The notes beneath the pieces were generated by a model. It saw only the letters and a program-made list of their open reading frames with translations, had not been told where the DNA came from and did no database searches. A DNA stretch of 31,300 nt, taken from contig CAZBWV010000043.1 in assembly GCA_964495805.1 (NCBI GenBank), forward strand, positions 1 through 31,300. Direction: 5' to 3'. Shown here one piece after another: positions 1-7,035 of the stretch. Numbering within the stretch: position 1 is the stretch's first letter; every line of letters begins with the position of its first letter. Position numbers and translations under genes: made by a program. The stretch comes from JALXCH01 sp964495805. GTDB taxonomy: Bacteria > Calditrichota > Calditrichia > RBG-13-44-9.

Positions 1-891
1 CTGGATGTATTAACCATTGGAATGGCCTCCTGGGATCTCAATTTTGAACTGGAGCATCACCCCGGGGCAGACGAAAAGCTGTTTGCCCGCTCGCTGGTAC
101 AAAGCGGAGGGGGACCGGCGGCAACGGCTGCCTACACCGCTGCCCGTTTGGGAGTGCACGCTTCGTTTATCGGTTACCTGGGGCGCGATGGATTCGGAGA
201 GCAACATATTCTGGAGCTGAAACAAGCGGGAGTGCACACGGATTTTATCGTTCGGGGGAATTCGCCAACACCGCTTTCGGTATGCCTGGTTAAACCGGAT
301 GGTCAGCGAACGGTTGTAAGCTATCGGGAAGAAGATGTGCTGCTGGATCCGGATGCGATAGAAACCTCCCGTCTGCATCCGGCAGTGGTGTTATTCGACG
401 GCCATCAACGGAAAGTATCCTTACCCGTTGCTCAGCGGAGCAGGCAGCAGGGTATTCCCACCATACTGGATGCCGGTTCGGTGCATCAGGGTACGCAGGA
501 GCTGATGCCATATACCGATTATCTGATTGCATCGGAAAAATTTGCCCGGGATTTCACCGGAACAGCTTACATGCCATCTGCACTGGAAGCGCTTTCCCGA
601 AGGGTTCCGGTGGTTGTGATCACCCGGGGTGCACAGGGATTGCTCTGGAGCCGGGGACGTGAGCGGGGAGAGCTTCCGGCATTTCGGGTATCGGTAAAGG
701 ACACCACCGGAGCAGGCGATGTGTTCCATGGGGCATTTGCTGCGGGATTGGTGTGGGGTCTGTCGCTGCCGGAAATTCTGCGTTTTGCCAGTGCCACCGC
801 TGCCCTGGCCTGTACCCAACCGGGAAGTCGGCAGGGAATCCCCACCCGGCAGCAGGTGGAATTGTTTCTGGCAGAGAACAAAAGCATTTGA
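1..891 (+). CDS. PfkB-family carbohydrate kinase (5' end cut by window)
   Basis: This is a ribokinase/fructokinase-type sugar kinase that transfers phosphate from ATP to a sugar or nucleoside hydroxyl in the cytoplasm. The C-terminal PfkB signature is clear: DTTGAGDVFHGAF at about 691-729, containing the GAGD anion hole and catalytic Asp. The N-terminal part has the usual glycine-rich segment (GGGPAATAAYTAARLG) and GYLGRDGFG. The frame is open to base 1 and reads LDVLTIGMASWDL, which looks like the normal start of the family, so the true initiator probably lies at or just before the window edge; the ATG at 22 would remove the first beta strand. The substrate cannot be told from the sequence. 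The next gene on the same strand, 244 bp away, is an inositol-phosphatase-family enzyme, so a sugar-phosphate or polyol link is possible but not shown. Confidence 0.9.
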   Translation: MDVLTIGMASWDLNFELEHHPGADEKLFARSLVQSGGGPAATAAYTAARLGVHASFIGYLGRDGFGEQHILELKQAGVHTDFIVRGNSPTPLSVCLVKPDGQRTVVSYREEDVLLDPDAIETSRLHPAVVLFDGHQRKVSLPVAQRSRQQGIPTILDAGSVHQGTQELMPYTDYLIASEKFARDFTGTAYMPSALEALSRRVPVVVITRGAQGLLWSRGRERGELPAFRVSVKDTTGAGDVFHGAFAAGLVWGLSLPEILRFASATAALACTQPGSRQGIPTRQQVELFLAENKSI

Positions 892-1085
892 GCTCCCCTC
901 AGACCTGAAATTTGTTTATTTTGGCAATGTTTCTTAATTTTCCTTCAGGAATCCGAAATGAAATTTGAGCGGAGCGATAAAATAAGGGAACGGGATCGTA
1001 GAACGGATAAAAAGTGGCGTTCTGATTTTCCGGAAGCACACAATCGGACCGGTTTTTTCGATTCTCAATACCTGAATCAGGTTGA

Positions 1086-1114
1086 TTGACACGCCATTCA
1101 CCCAAACACATAAA
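1086..1114 (+). promoter_or_regulatory. Weak candidate sigma-70 promoter before the IMPase-family gene
   Basis: A consensus -35 TTGACA (1086-1091) is followed after 17 bp by CATAAA (4 of 6 matches to TATAAT). The expected start near 1121 leaves a leader of only about 15 nt before the GTG at 1136, just enough for the GGAGG. The rest of the 892-1135 gap shows no gene and no terminator-like hairpin. Confidence 0.3.
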
Positions 1115-1135
1115 CACCAATATGGAGGCAGGAGT

Positions 1136-1951
1136 GTGATCACTTCCATTGAAATCGTTCGGGAAATCGTGCGGGAAGCGGGTGCCATTGCGCAGGAACG
1201 GCAAAAGCGATTCGACTTTTCGCGCCGAACATTGAAAGAAGATGGCAGTGTACTCACCGAAATCGATCAGGAAATGGATGAATGGCTGTACCGCCATCTC
1301 CATCGGGAATTCCCCAGAGCCAATATTTTAACAGAAGAAACGGTGCGGAACGACAACCCTCAAAATGAGTTCACCTTTGCGGTGGATCCCATTGATGGCA
1401 CCGATGTATTCAGCCAGGGAATGCCCGGCTGGGCAATTTCGGTGGGGTTGCTGGATGCCCGCTTGCAACCGATAGCGGGAGTTGTGTACGCACCGCGCTG
1501 GAACTCCTTATTTTTTCGGGATGTTCGGGGAACACCGCAACATAACGGAAGGGAGATTGTTGCCAATTCATCCCCACCAATTACCCATAACACCACGTTG
1601 ATGGTTTATTCCCATATTCATCGGGACATGGATTTACGCCGCTATCCGGGCAAAATTCGCAATATTGGGAGCACAGCATTACATATTTGTTTTCCGTTGA
1701 TTTATCCCGGTGTGTGCGGTGCGGTGCTACGCAAGGTGCATCTCTGGGACCTGGTCGGTGCTCATGCCATCGTTCAGCCGATAGGAATGAAGCTGGAATA
1801 TTTTCAGGGCGGTGCTCCGGATTACTCCGATTTTCTCCGGGGAGAACCCGCGCCTGATTTTTTACTGGTTGCTCAACCCGACGTTCTGGGCTTTCTGCGT
1901 CAGCACATTCGGGTGTATGCTTCCGGCGAATCGTTTCATGAAACCATGTGA
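1136..1951 (+). CDS. Inositol-monophosphatase / CysQ-family phosphatase
   Basis: This is a magnesium- and lithium-type phosphatase of the FIG superfamily, acting on inositol phosphates, fructose-1,6-bisphosphate or 3'-phosphoadenosine phosphates. Metal-binding motif A is DPIDGTD (D84-D90), preceded by the ILTEET glutamate loop; motif B is WDLVGAHAI around D205. Motif B differs from the common WD-x-AAG-form, and the usual C-terminal GG is shifted. I chose the GTG at 1136 because GGAGG at 1124-1128 sits correctly upstream; the open frame continues to a TTG at 1082 without a ribosome site. At 271 residues it has the normal family length. The specific substrate is unresolved. Confidence 0.88.
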   Translation: MITSIEIVREIVREAGAIAQERQKRFDFSRRTLKEDGSVLTEIDQEMDEWLYRHLHREFPRANILTEETVRNDNPQNEFTFAVDPIDGTDVFSQGMPGWAISVGLLDARLQPIAGVVYAPRWNSLFFRDVRGTPQHNGREIVANSSPPITHNTTLMVYSHIHRDMDLRRYPGKIRNIGSTALHICFPLIYPGVCGAVLRKVHLWDLVGAHAIVQPIGMKLEYFQGGAPDYSDFLRGEPAPDFLLVAQPDVLGFLRQHIRVYASGESFHETM

Positions 1952-1987
1952 TTAGAAGGCGAAGCGGAGTAAACTTATTCTATTCCC

Positions 1988-2437
1988 ATGTACTTTACCT
2001 CACAACAGCGAAAAGCGTTGTGGTTTGTGGTAATTGTTTTTGCCGGGGCTGTGGCGGTTCAATATATTCAATTCTACTTTTTCCCGCCACCAGCAGTGGA
2101 TTTTAGCGAATTCGAAAGAGAATTTTACCGGAAGCGGGATAGCCTGGCGCGTTTTTTCGCCGAAGCCAGCAAGGAATCCCGGGAACAAAACGTGGCACCA
2201 GATCGGCATCAGGACTCTGCCGGCGAAGATGCGCCCGTTAACATCAACACCGCCGATGCCACGGAACTGGAGAAATTGCCTCGCATCGGGCCGAAAATGG
2301 CACAACGCATCATCTCGTATCGAAACCGGTATGGACCTTTCCGGCACAAGGAAGACCTGATGAAAGTAAAAGGAATCGGAAAAAAAACGTTTGAGAAGTT
2401 AAAAGATTTGATTACCATTCAAACGAATGGGAATTGA
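1988..2437 (+). CDS. ComEA-like helix-hairpin-helix DNA-binding protein, membrane-anchored
   Basis: This 149-residue protein has one N-terminal membrane segment (about residues 10-30), a charged linker, and a C-terminal ComEA-type tandem helix-hairpin-helix domain: VNINTADATELEKLPRIGPK followed by RYGPFRHKEDLMKVKGIGKK. Both GIG/RIG hairpins that grip the DNA backbone are present. ComEA proteins bind incoming double-stranded DNA in the periplasm during natural transformation; many bacteria outside Firmicutes carry such short versions with the same presumed role. The gene starts 36 bp after the phosphatase and stands alone, with no comEC or comF in view. Uptake of DNA is therefore inferred from family only. 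Confidence 0.85.
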   Translation: MYFTSQQRKALWFVVIVFAGAVAVQYIQFYFFPPPAVDFSEFEREFYRKRDSLARFFAEASKESREQNVAPDRHQDSAGEDAPVNINTADATELEKLPRIGPKMAQRIISYRNRYGPFRHKEDLMKVKGIGKKTFEKLKDLITIQTNGN

Positions 2438-2649
2438 CTTTGAGTTTCTTACGGAAAAGGCAAAAATTCAATCGGAGTACAAAATGTACCTGGTATCGTT
2501 TTGATCAGGCGGGAAGTTTCTTCATCAAAGAGAAACATCTTTCTCCATACGCACCTTCCGCCGCAACGCCTGCTTTATTTTCGGGAGGATAAAACAGATT
2601 TTTTCTAAGATTCTGTGAATAAACTCAATCTAACCGGGTAATTGGTTCA

Positions 2650-3234
2650 ATGGTGGAAACAACAGAGGAAACGGTGCAAACGGACGAGGAATTAATCCGG
2701 GCTTCCCGGCAGGGATCGGAGGAAGCGTTTCGACATCTGGTGGAACGGTATTATCAACAGGCGTATGCCATCGCCCTGTACTGGACGCATAATCGGGAGG
2801 TGGCACTGGACATATCTCAGGAAAGTTTTGTACGGGTGTACCGGAACTTATCCCGATTCGATCTGAATCGCCCGTTTAAAATCTGGTTGTACACCATTGT
2901 AAAGCGGCTGGCAATAAACTATCTGGAGCGTTATCGGAAACGATGGACAGTGTTCAGCGATTATTTGTCCGGTTCTCATTCCGGAAACCTTCCGGACTCC
3001 TTTCAGGAGAGCAGTCTGGAAAAACGCGAGAGGCAGGAGCAGGTCTGGAAGGCTCTACGCGAATTGGATGAAAAAGACCGTGAAATCATTTTACTTCGAG
3101 ATTTTGAGGATTTCTCCTACAAGGAAATCAGCGAAGTGCTGGGACTCCCGATTGGTACGGTGATGTCCCGTTTGTTCCATGCTCGTAAAAAATTGGCAAA
3201 CATCATAAAGGGAATGAATCGTGACGAGCCCTAA
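2650..3234 (+). CDS. ECF-type RNA polymerase sigma factor (RpoE-like)
   Basis: This 194-residue sigma factor has sigma-70 region 2 at about residues 20-95 (EEAFRHLVERYYQQAY, then DISQESFVRVYRNLSRFD) and region 4 at about 135-188 (LDEKDREIILLRDFEDFSY, then EISEVLGLPIGTVMSRLFHA). Regions 1.1 and 3 are absent, as expected for group 4 sigma factors. It overlaps the next gene, an anti-sigma factor, by 14 bp, the classic sigma/anti-sigma pairing in which the sigma is held at the membrane until a signal arrives. The ribosome site before the ATG at 2650 is poor. Envelope-stress control is the common role in this family and is only inferred here. Confidence 0.93.
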   Translation: MVETTEETVQTDEELIRASRQGSEEAFRHLVERYYQQAYAIALYWTHNREVALDISQESFVRVYRNLSRFDLNRPFKIWLYTIVKRLAINYLERYRKRWTVFSDYLSGSHSGNLPDSFQESSLEKRERQEQVWKALRELDEKDREIILLRDFEDFSYKEISEVLGLPIGTVMSRLFHARKKLANIIKGMNRDEP

Positions 3235-3682
3235 TCCGAATTGTGAAGAATTTAAGCTCCTGCTGGTGAAATATGTGGATGGAGAACTAAGCGGAGCGGA
3301 GCGAGAGCGCCTGGAGGAGCATCTGAAAATATGCCCGGATTGTCGGGCGGATTTACAGGACCTGAAGCGATGGAAGGAGGTGAATCAGGAAATGAAGACC
3401 AGGTTGTTACCGGATATGGCGTGGGAGGAATATTGGCGCCATCTTTACAACCGCCTGGAACGAGGGATTGCCTGGATATTAATTTCGCTGGGGGCAATTA
3501 TTGTATTGGGTTACGCCGTAGTGGATTTTGTTTCGGATGTTCTGACCTCTACCCAGCTCACCACGCTGGAAAAGTGGGGAATATTAGTGCTTTCGTTCGG
3601 ATTTGTAGTGCTATTTATTTCGGTAGTTCGGGAGAAGTTGATGGTTCGCAGACACGACAAATACAGGAGGGTGATACGATGA
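3221..3682 (+). CDS. Zinc-finger anti-sigma factor with two membrane segments
   Basis: The N-terminal 50 residues form an anti-sigma zinc-binding domain: a Cys at residue 8 and the H-x3-C-x2-C motif HLKICPDC, preceded by the typical VDGELSGAERERLEEHL helix. Two hydrophobic stretches follow (about residues 85-108 and 112-132), so the sensor domain is cytoplasmic and the periplasmic part is very short. Translation starts at GTG 3221 inside the sigma gene, and its TGA overlaps the next ATG as ATGA, so all three genes are translationally coupled. It should bind and silence the upstream ECF sigma factor. With almost no periplasmic domain, the signal may be sensed through the membrane or by the zinc site. 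Confidence 0.9.
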   Translation: MTSPNPNCEEFKLLLVKYVDGELSGAERERLEEHLKICPDCRADLQDLKRWKEVNQEMKTRLLPDMAWEEYWRHLYNRLERGIAWILISLGAIIVLGYAVVDFVSDVLTSTQLTTLEKWGILVLSFGFVVLFISVVREKLMVRRHDKYRRVIR

Positions 3683-3999
3683 TTATTACCACCACGCAGG
3701 AGATTCCGGGAAAGAAAGTGGTCAAAGTTCTGGGAATTGCCAAAGGAAACACGATTCGCGCCCGAAATATTGGTCGGGATATTCTGGCTTTTTTCAAAAA
3801 TATTGTAGGTGGCGAAATTGAGGAATACACCAAACTCATCGCAGAATCCCGCGAACAGGCAATTGACCGGATGATTGCCGATGCCGAAGCACAGGGCGCC
3901 AATGCAATTGTGAACGTCCGATTCACAACCAGTTACATCATGCAAAATGCTTCGGAAATCCTGGCTTATGGAACCGCAGTGGTTGTGGAGGACGAGTAG
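3679..3999 (+). CDS. YbjQ / UPF0145-family protein
   Basis: This is a 106-residue protein of the YbjQ (UPF0145, putative heavy-metal-binding) family. Family hallmarks are the start TTQEIPGKKVVKVLGIAKG, the central helix with SREQAIDRMIADAEAQGA, and the ending YGTAVVVE. YbjQ proteins form pentameric rings; their function is unknown. The open frame extends back to 3331 but that part is a shadow of the anti-sigma gene; the ATG at 3679 has AGGAGG at 3665-3670 and overlaps the anti-sigma stop codon. Its position as third gene of a coupled ECF operon suggests that it belongs to the same stress response, which I infer from linkage alone. Confidence 0.9.
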   Translation: MIITTTQEIPGKKVVKVLGIAKGNTIRARNIGRDILAFFKNIVGGEIEEYTKLIAESREQAIDRMIADAEAQGANAIVNVRFTTSYIMQNASEILAYGTAVVVEDE

Positions 4000-4346
4000 C
4001 TGTTTTCCCCCCATGAATGAAGCCGCCATAACTTCCGGCGCTGCGATCCGCACTGTTTCCACAAAGCTTCTGGCATGGAGAACCGGTGTTCTTCATGCCA
4101 GAAGGAAATGCATCGGTATTGGCAACAGCCGTATTCCACTCCGGTGAATCGTATCCCTTCTTCTATTGCAAAAAACTTCCTCACAATGTAACTTTTTTTC
4201 TCCGATCGTACGTATATATTTCAGGCGCACGTTCTATTCAAATAGCGGGAATAAGTACGTTTCCGCCCGAATGGGTGGACTCCCCATCGTGTATCATCCA
4301 GCTTATTTTAAATGAATGATTGATCGTTAAATTTCACGGAGGTTCT
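4000..4346. other. Intergenic region, YbjQ to SppA (347 bp)
   Basis: I see no convincing gene here. It holds one long hairpin (4067-4104), then an AT-rich part with the T-run and TATATATT sequence around 4190-4220 that could contain the sppA promoter, although no clean -35/-10 pair stands out. The sppA ribosome site GGAGG is at 4338-4342. Confidence 0.6.
4067..4104. repeat. 38-nt near-perfect hairpin without a T tail
   Basis: CTTCTGGCATG (4067-4077) pairs perfectly with CATGCCAGAAG (4094-4104). The inner bases continue the stem as GAGAAC / GTTCTT with one G-T pair, leaving a CGGT loop, so about 17 base pairs in all. No run of T follows on either strand, so it is not a normal intrinsic terminator. 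It could protect the 3' end of the sigma operon mRNA, or be one copy of a dispersed palindromic repeat. Confidence 0.75.
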
Positions 4347-6776
4347 ATGAAACAATCAATCCGTTTTCTGGTGCCAGGTATTCTTTTGTTCCTGGTAATT
4401 TCTCTGTTGGCACAGCCGTTACCCGGATATTACTCCCGGTATTCATTTTTGTTTGCTCCGCCCGCTTCGTATCAAAATGGATTGGTGGGATTTGTTAATC
4501 CGGCCAACCTGCGTTTTGTGAACGGTTTTGAGGCAGAACTGTACTGGAACCAGAACGCGCTGGACAGCAGCGCTCCGCGAGATTGGGGGCTTTTTACCGG
4601 TGGCAGAGTGTTTGGGTTTGGGATGATGCGTCAACATGTCGGAGATGTGTCGGTCACCGATTATAAAATTTCCCTGTCGATGGGCAAACCTTCCCTGGCG
4701 TTTGGTGCTTCCTATGGTTGGTCTGCCGGTGCGAAAGAGGCGTTTGGGCGGGAACGTGTGATGACCATTGGTGGAATTTTGCGGCCTTTCTCTCGTTTAT
4801 CGGTGGGATTGGTGGGGAACTTTTCGGTGGATTCCCGGGCGCGCGAAGGCATTGCCGAAATAGGAATTCGTCCTTTTGCTTCACCGTGGCTTACCCTGTT
4901 TGCCGATGGCGCCTTAATGCGAAACGAATCCCTGGCGGATGCACCCTGGAGTGTAGGAGCCAGTGTTCAGCCAATAAAAGGAGTCTCTGTGGTAGGGCGG
5001 TATTTTAGCACCGAGGCGTTTACCGTGGGACTAACCTTTCAGCTCGGGCGCGCGGGAGTTGCCTCTCAGGGAAGCTGGAACGCAGAGGGGGATTATGCCG
5101 CAACCACTTATATGGTTCGGGTGGGCGGCAGACAACCCAGCTTCTTCACCCCATTGTTAAATAAAAACAAAATGTATGTTTCAATGGATTTAAAAGGTCC
5201 GGTTGCCTACCTGGATTACCGGTATTTTAAAACCGGTGTTCATCGCTTTTATCGGATTCTGGCCGATATTCAGGCGGCACAGAACGATCCCCGGGTGAGT
5301 GCGCTGGCAATCAACCTTTCGCGAACCCGAATTACTCCGGAAAATGTGTGGGAAATCCGTGAAGCCCTGAAGGATTTCCGGCACTCCGGTAAAAAAGTGG
5401 TTATTTTTCTGGATAATGCCGGCATGAACCTGTACCATCTGGCCAGCGTGGCGGATATGGTGGTGCTGGACCCCGAAGGCAGTTTGATGCTTCCCGGTTA
5501 CATTATGGGAAGAACCTTCTTGAAGGGAACTCTGGATAAACTGGGACTTGGATTTGATGAGTGGCGATTTTTTAAATATAAATCCGCTGCCGAAGCATTG
5601 AGCCGCGAAAAAATGTCCGATGCAGACCGGGAGCAAAGGCAGGCTTTTCTGGATGACTGGTACGAACTGGTCCGTGCGGATGTGTGTGAAGCCCGGCGAA
5701 TCCCTTCTCAAAAATTCGACGAATATGTGAACAATCACGTCTTTTTTATGGCATCGGAAGCGGTGGAAGCAGGCCTGGTGGATACCCTGGGACGATGGTC
5801 AGACCGAAAAAAGTTATTAAAATCGTTGACCGGTAAAAAGCTGAGTTCTGTTCCAACCTCCGATTTGCTGGATAACACCGTGGCAACCCAGCAATGGGGC
5901 GAATTGCCCCAAATTGCCGTGGTTTATGGGCTGGGGGTGTGCGATATGGATAAGGGAATCCGGGCACGCTGGCTGGAAAAAGTGTTCCGAAAACTGGAAA
6001 AGAAGAAAAATGTGAAAGCGGTGGTTTTCCGGGTGGATTCTCCCGGCGGAGACGGACTGGCCAGCGATGTGGTGGCAGAAGCCCTCAAAAAATGCAGCAA
6101 AAAGAAGCCGGTTATTGTGAGTCAGGGCCAGGTGGCAGGCTCCGGTGGATACTGGATTTCCATGTACGGGGATGAAATCCTTGCCGGACCCAACACCATC
6201 ACCGGTTCCATCGGAGTGATTGGCGGATGGCTGTACGATAAAGGCATCAGCAAAAAAATGGGAATGACCTCCGATTATGTAAAGCGGGGAAAACATGCCG
6301 ATCTGGGATTCGGCGTTACCATGCCTGTATTGGGACTTACCATTCCGGCGCGCAATTTAACCCCGGAGGAACGCCAGAGAATGGAGCATTACATTAAAGC
6401 ATTTTACGACATATTTGTGAAGAAGGTGGCTCAGGGACGGGGATTGTCCGAAGAGCGTGTGCGCCAGATTGCAGAGGGACGTATTTACTCCGGGCTGGAT
6501 GGCCAACAGGTGGGATTGGTGGATGAAATAGGTGGATTGATGACAGCAATTGCCATTGCCCGGGAGAAGGCGGGCATACCGGTTGATCGGGAGGTTCAAA
6601 TTGTGGAGATCCCGGCACACAAAGGGGTATTCCCCAACCCGCTGGAAGAGGGCTTTTCCGTTCGGTTGCGTTCGGAAGATGAAATGGTACTGGAGTACCT
6701 GCGCATGCTTAGCGAGCACCCCGGCAAACCATTGCCCATGTTGCAACCGGGCAGTTATCCCACAGAGGTTCAGTGA
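4347..6776 (+). CDS. sppA: SppA (S49) signal-peptide peptidase fused to an N-terminal beta-barrel-like domain
   Basis: This 809-residue protein begins with a signal peptide (about residues 1-23, ending LLAQ). Residues 25-270 look like an outer-membrane beta-barrel of the PorV/FadL type: the motif GFVNPANLRF followed by repeated alternating strands with glycines and aromatics. From about 275 the tandem S49 domains of a long-form SppA begin. The catalytic Lys is K412 in FFKYKSAAEAL of the first domain, and the Ser is S599 in GQVAGSGGYWIS of the second, matching the Lys/Ser dyad of E. coli SppA in order and spacing. I chose ATG 4347 because of GGAGG at 4338-4342 and the signal peptide; the frame opens earlier at a TTG (4320) with no ribosome site. 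SppA degrades cleaved signal peptides and other membrane remnants. The fused barrel would put the protease at the outer membrane, which is unusual. Confidence 0.9.
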   Translation: MKQSIRFLVPGILLFLVISLLAQPLPGYYSRYSFLFAPPASYQNGLVGFVNPANLRFVNGFEAELYWNQNALDSSAPRDWGLFTGGRVFGFGMMRQHVGDVSVTDYKISLSMGKPSLAFGASYGWSAGAKEAFGRERVMTIGGILRPFSRLSVGLVGNFSVDSRAREGIAEIGIRPFASPWLTLFADGALMRNESLADAPWSVGASVQPIKGVSVVGRYFSTEAFTVGLTFQLGRAGVASQGSWNAEGDYAATTYMVRVGGRQPSFFTPLLNKNKMYVSMDLKGPVAYLDYRYFKTGVHRFYRILADIQAAQNDPRVSALAINLSRTRITPENVWEIREALKDFRHSGKKVVIFLDNAGMNLYHLASVADMVVLDPEGSLMLPGYIMGRTFLKGTLDKLGLGFDEWRFFKYKSAAEALSREKMSDADREQRQAFLDDWYELVRADVCEARRIPSQKFDEYVNNHVFFMASEAVEAGLVDTLGRWSDRKKLLKSLTGKKLSSVPTSDLLDNTVATQQWGELPQIAVVYGLGVCDMDKGIRARWLEKVFRKLEKKKNVKAVVFRVDSPGGDGLASDVVAEALKKCSKKKPVIVSQGQVAGSGGYWISMYGDEILAGPNTITGSIGVIGGWLYDKGISKKMGMTSDYVKRGKHADLGFGVTMPVLGLTIPARNLTPEERQRMEHYIKAFYDIFVKKVAQGRGLSEERVRQIAEGRIYSGLDGQQVGLVDEIGGLMTAIAIAREKAGIPVDREVQIVEIPAHKGVFPNPLEEGFSVRLRSEDEMVLEYLRMLSEHPGKPLPMLQPGSYPTEVQ

Positions 6777-6807
6777 CAAATTCAGAACACCTGCCGTTTT
6801 TAATAGA

Positions 6808-6834
6808 AGCCGGGAAAATTTTCCCGGCTTTTTT
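6808..6834 (+). terminator. Intrinsic terminator after sppA
   Basis: AGCCGGGAAAA (6808-6818) pairs with TTTTCCCGGCT (6819-6829) as an 11-bp perfect stem and runs into a T6 tract (6829-6834), 31 bp after the sppA stop codon. Confidence 0.92.
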
Positions 6835-6945
6835 ATCGCATAAAAAACCGAAATTGGAGAGGAAATCAAAAAAAAAATTAAAAACGAAGAAAAGGTTTCG
6901 GTGCGCAATGTCACACAAAAATGTGCAATCTGGGTTATTTTCATG

Positions 6946-6958
6946 TTGCACTTTGCAA
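6946..6958. promoter_or_regulatory. Candidate operator overlapping the glnA -35 element
   Basis: TTGCA-CTT-TGCAA is a perfect palindrome that covers the -35 box. Related TGCAA half-sites lie at 6923-6928 (GTGCAA, which forms an inverted pair with TTGCAC at 6946-6951) and near 6995 (TGTGCAAAA). The position is that of a repressor site, fitting nitrogen-dependent control of glnA. The regulator is not identifiable from this window. Confidence 0.4.
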
Positions 6959-6974
6959 AAATAAGCTATATATT
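6946..6974 (+). promoter_or_regulatory. Candidate glnA promoter (sigma-70 type)
   Basis: A -35 element TTGCAC (6946-6951) and a -10 element TATATT (6969-6974) are separated by exactly 17 bp. Transcription would start near 6981, giving a leader of about 55 nt before the glnA ATG at 7036. Confidence 0.6.
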
Positions 6975-7035
6975 CTTTTCAAACACATTCTATCTGTGCA
7001 AAATGAACCATAAAACAGTTACAAAGGAGGTGTCG

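Noticed and set aside
899..1303. Minus-strand frames across the 892-1135 gap
   Set aside because: They run into the N-terminal part of the IMPase gene and read as random sequence.
5190..5738. A 182-codon minus-strand frame inside sppA
   Set aside because: Antisense to the conserved S49 domain, no start signals and no recognisable protein features.
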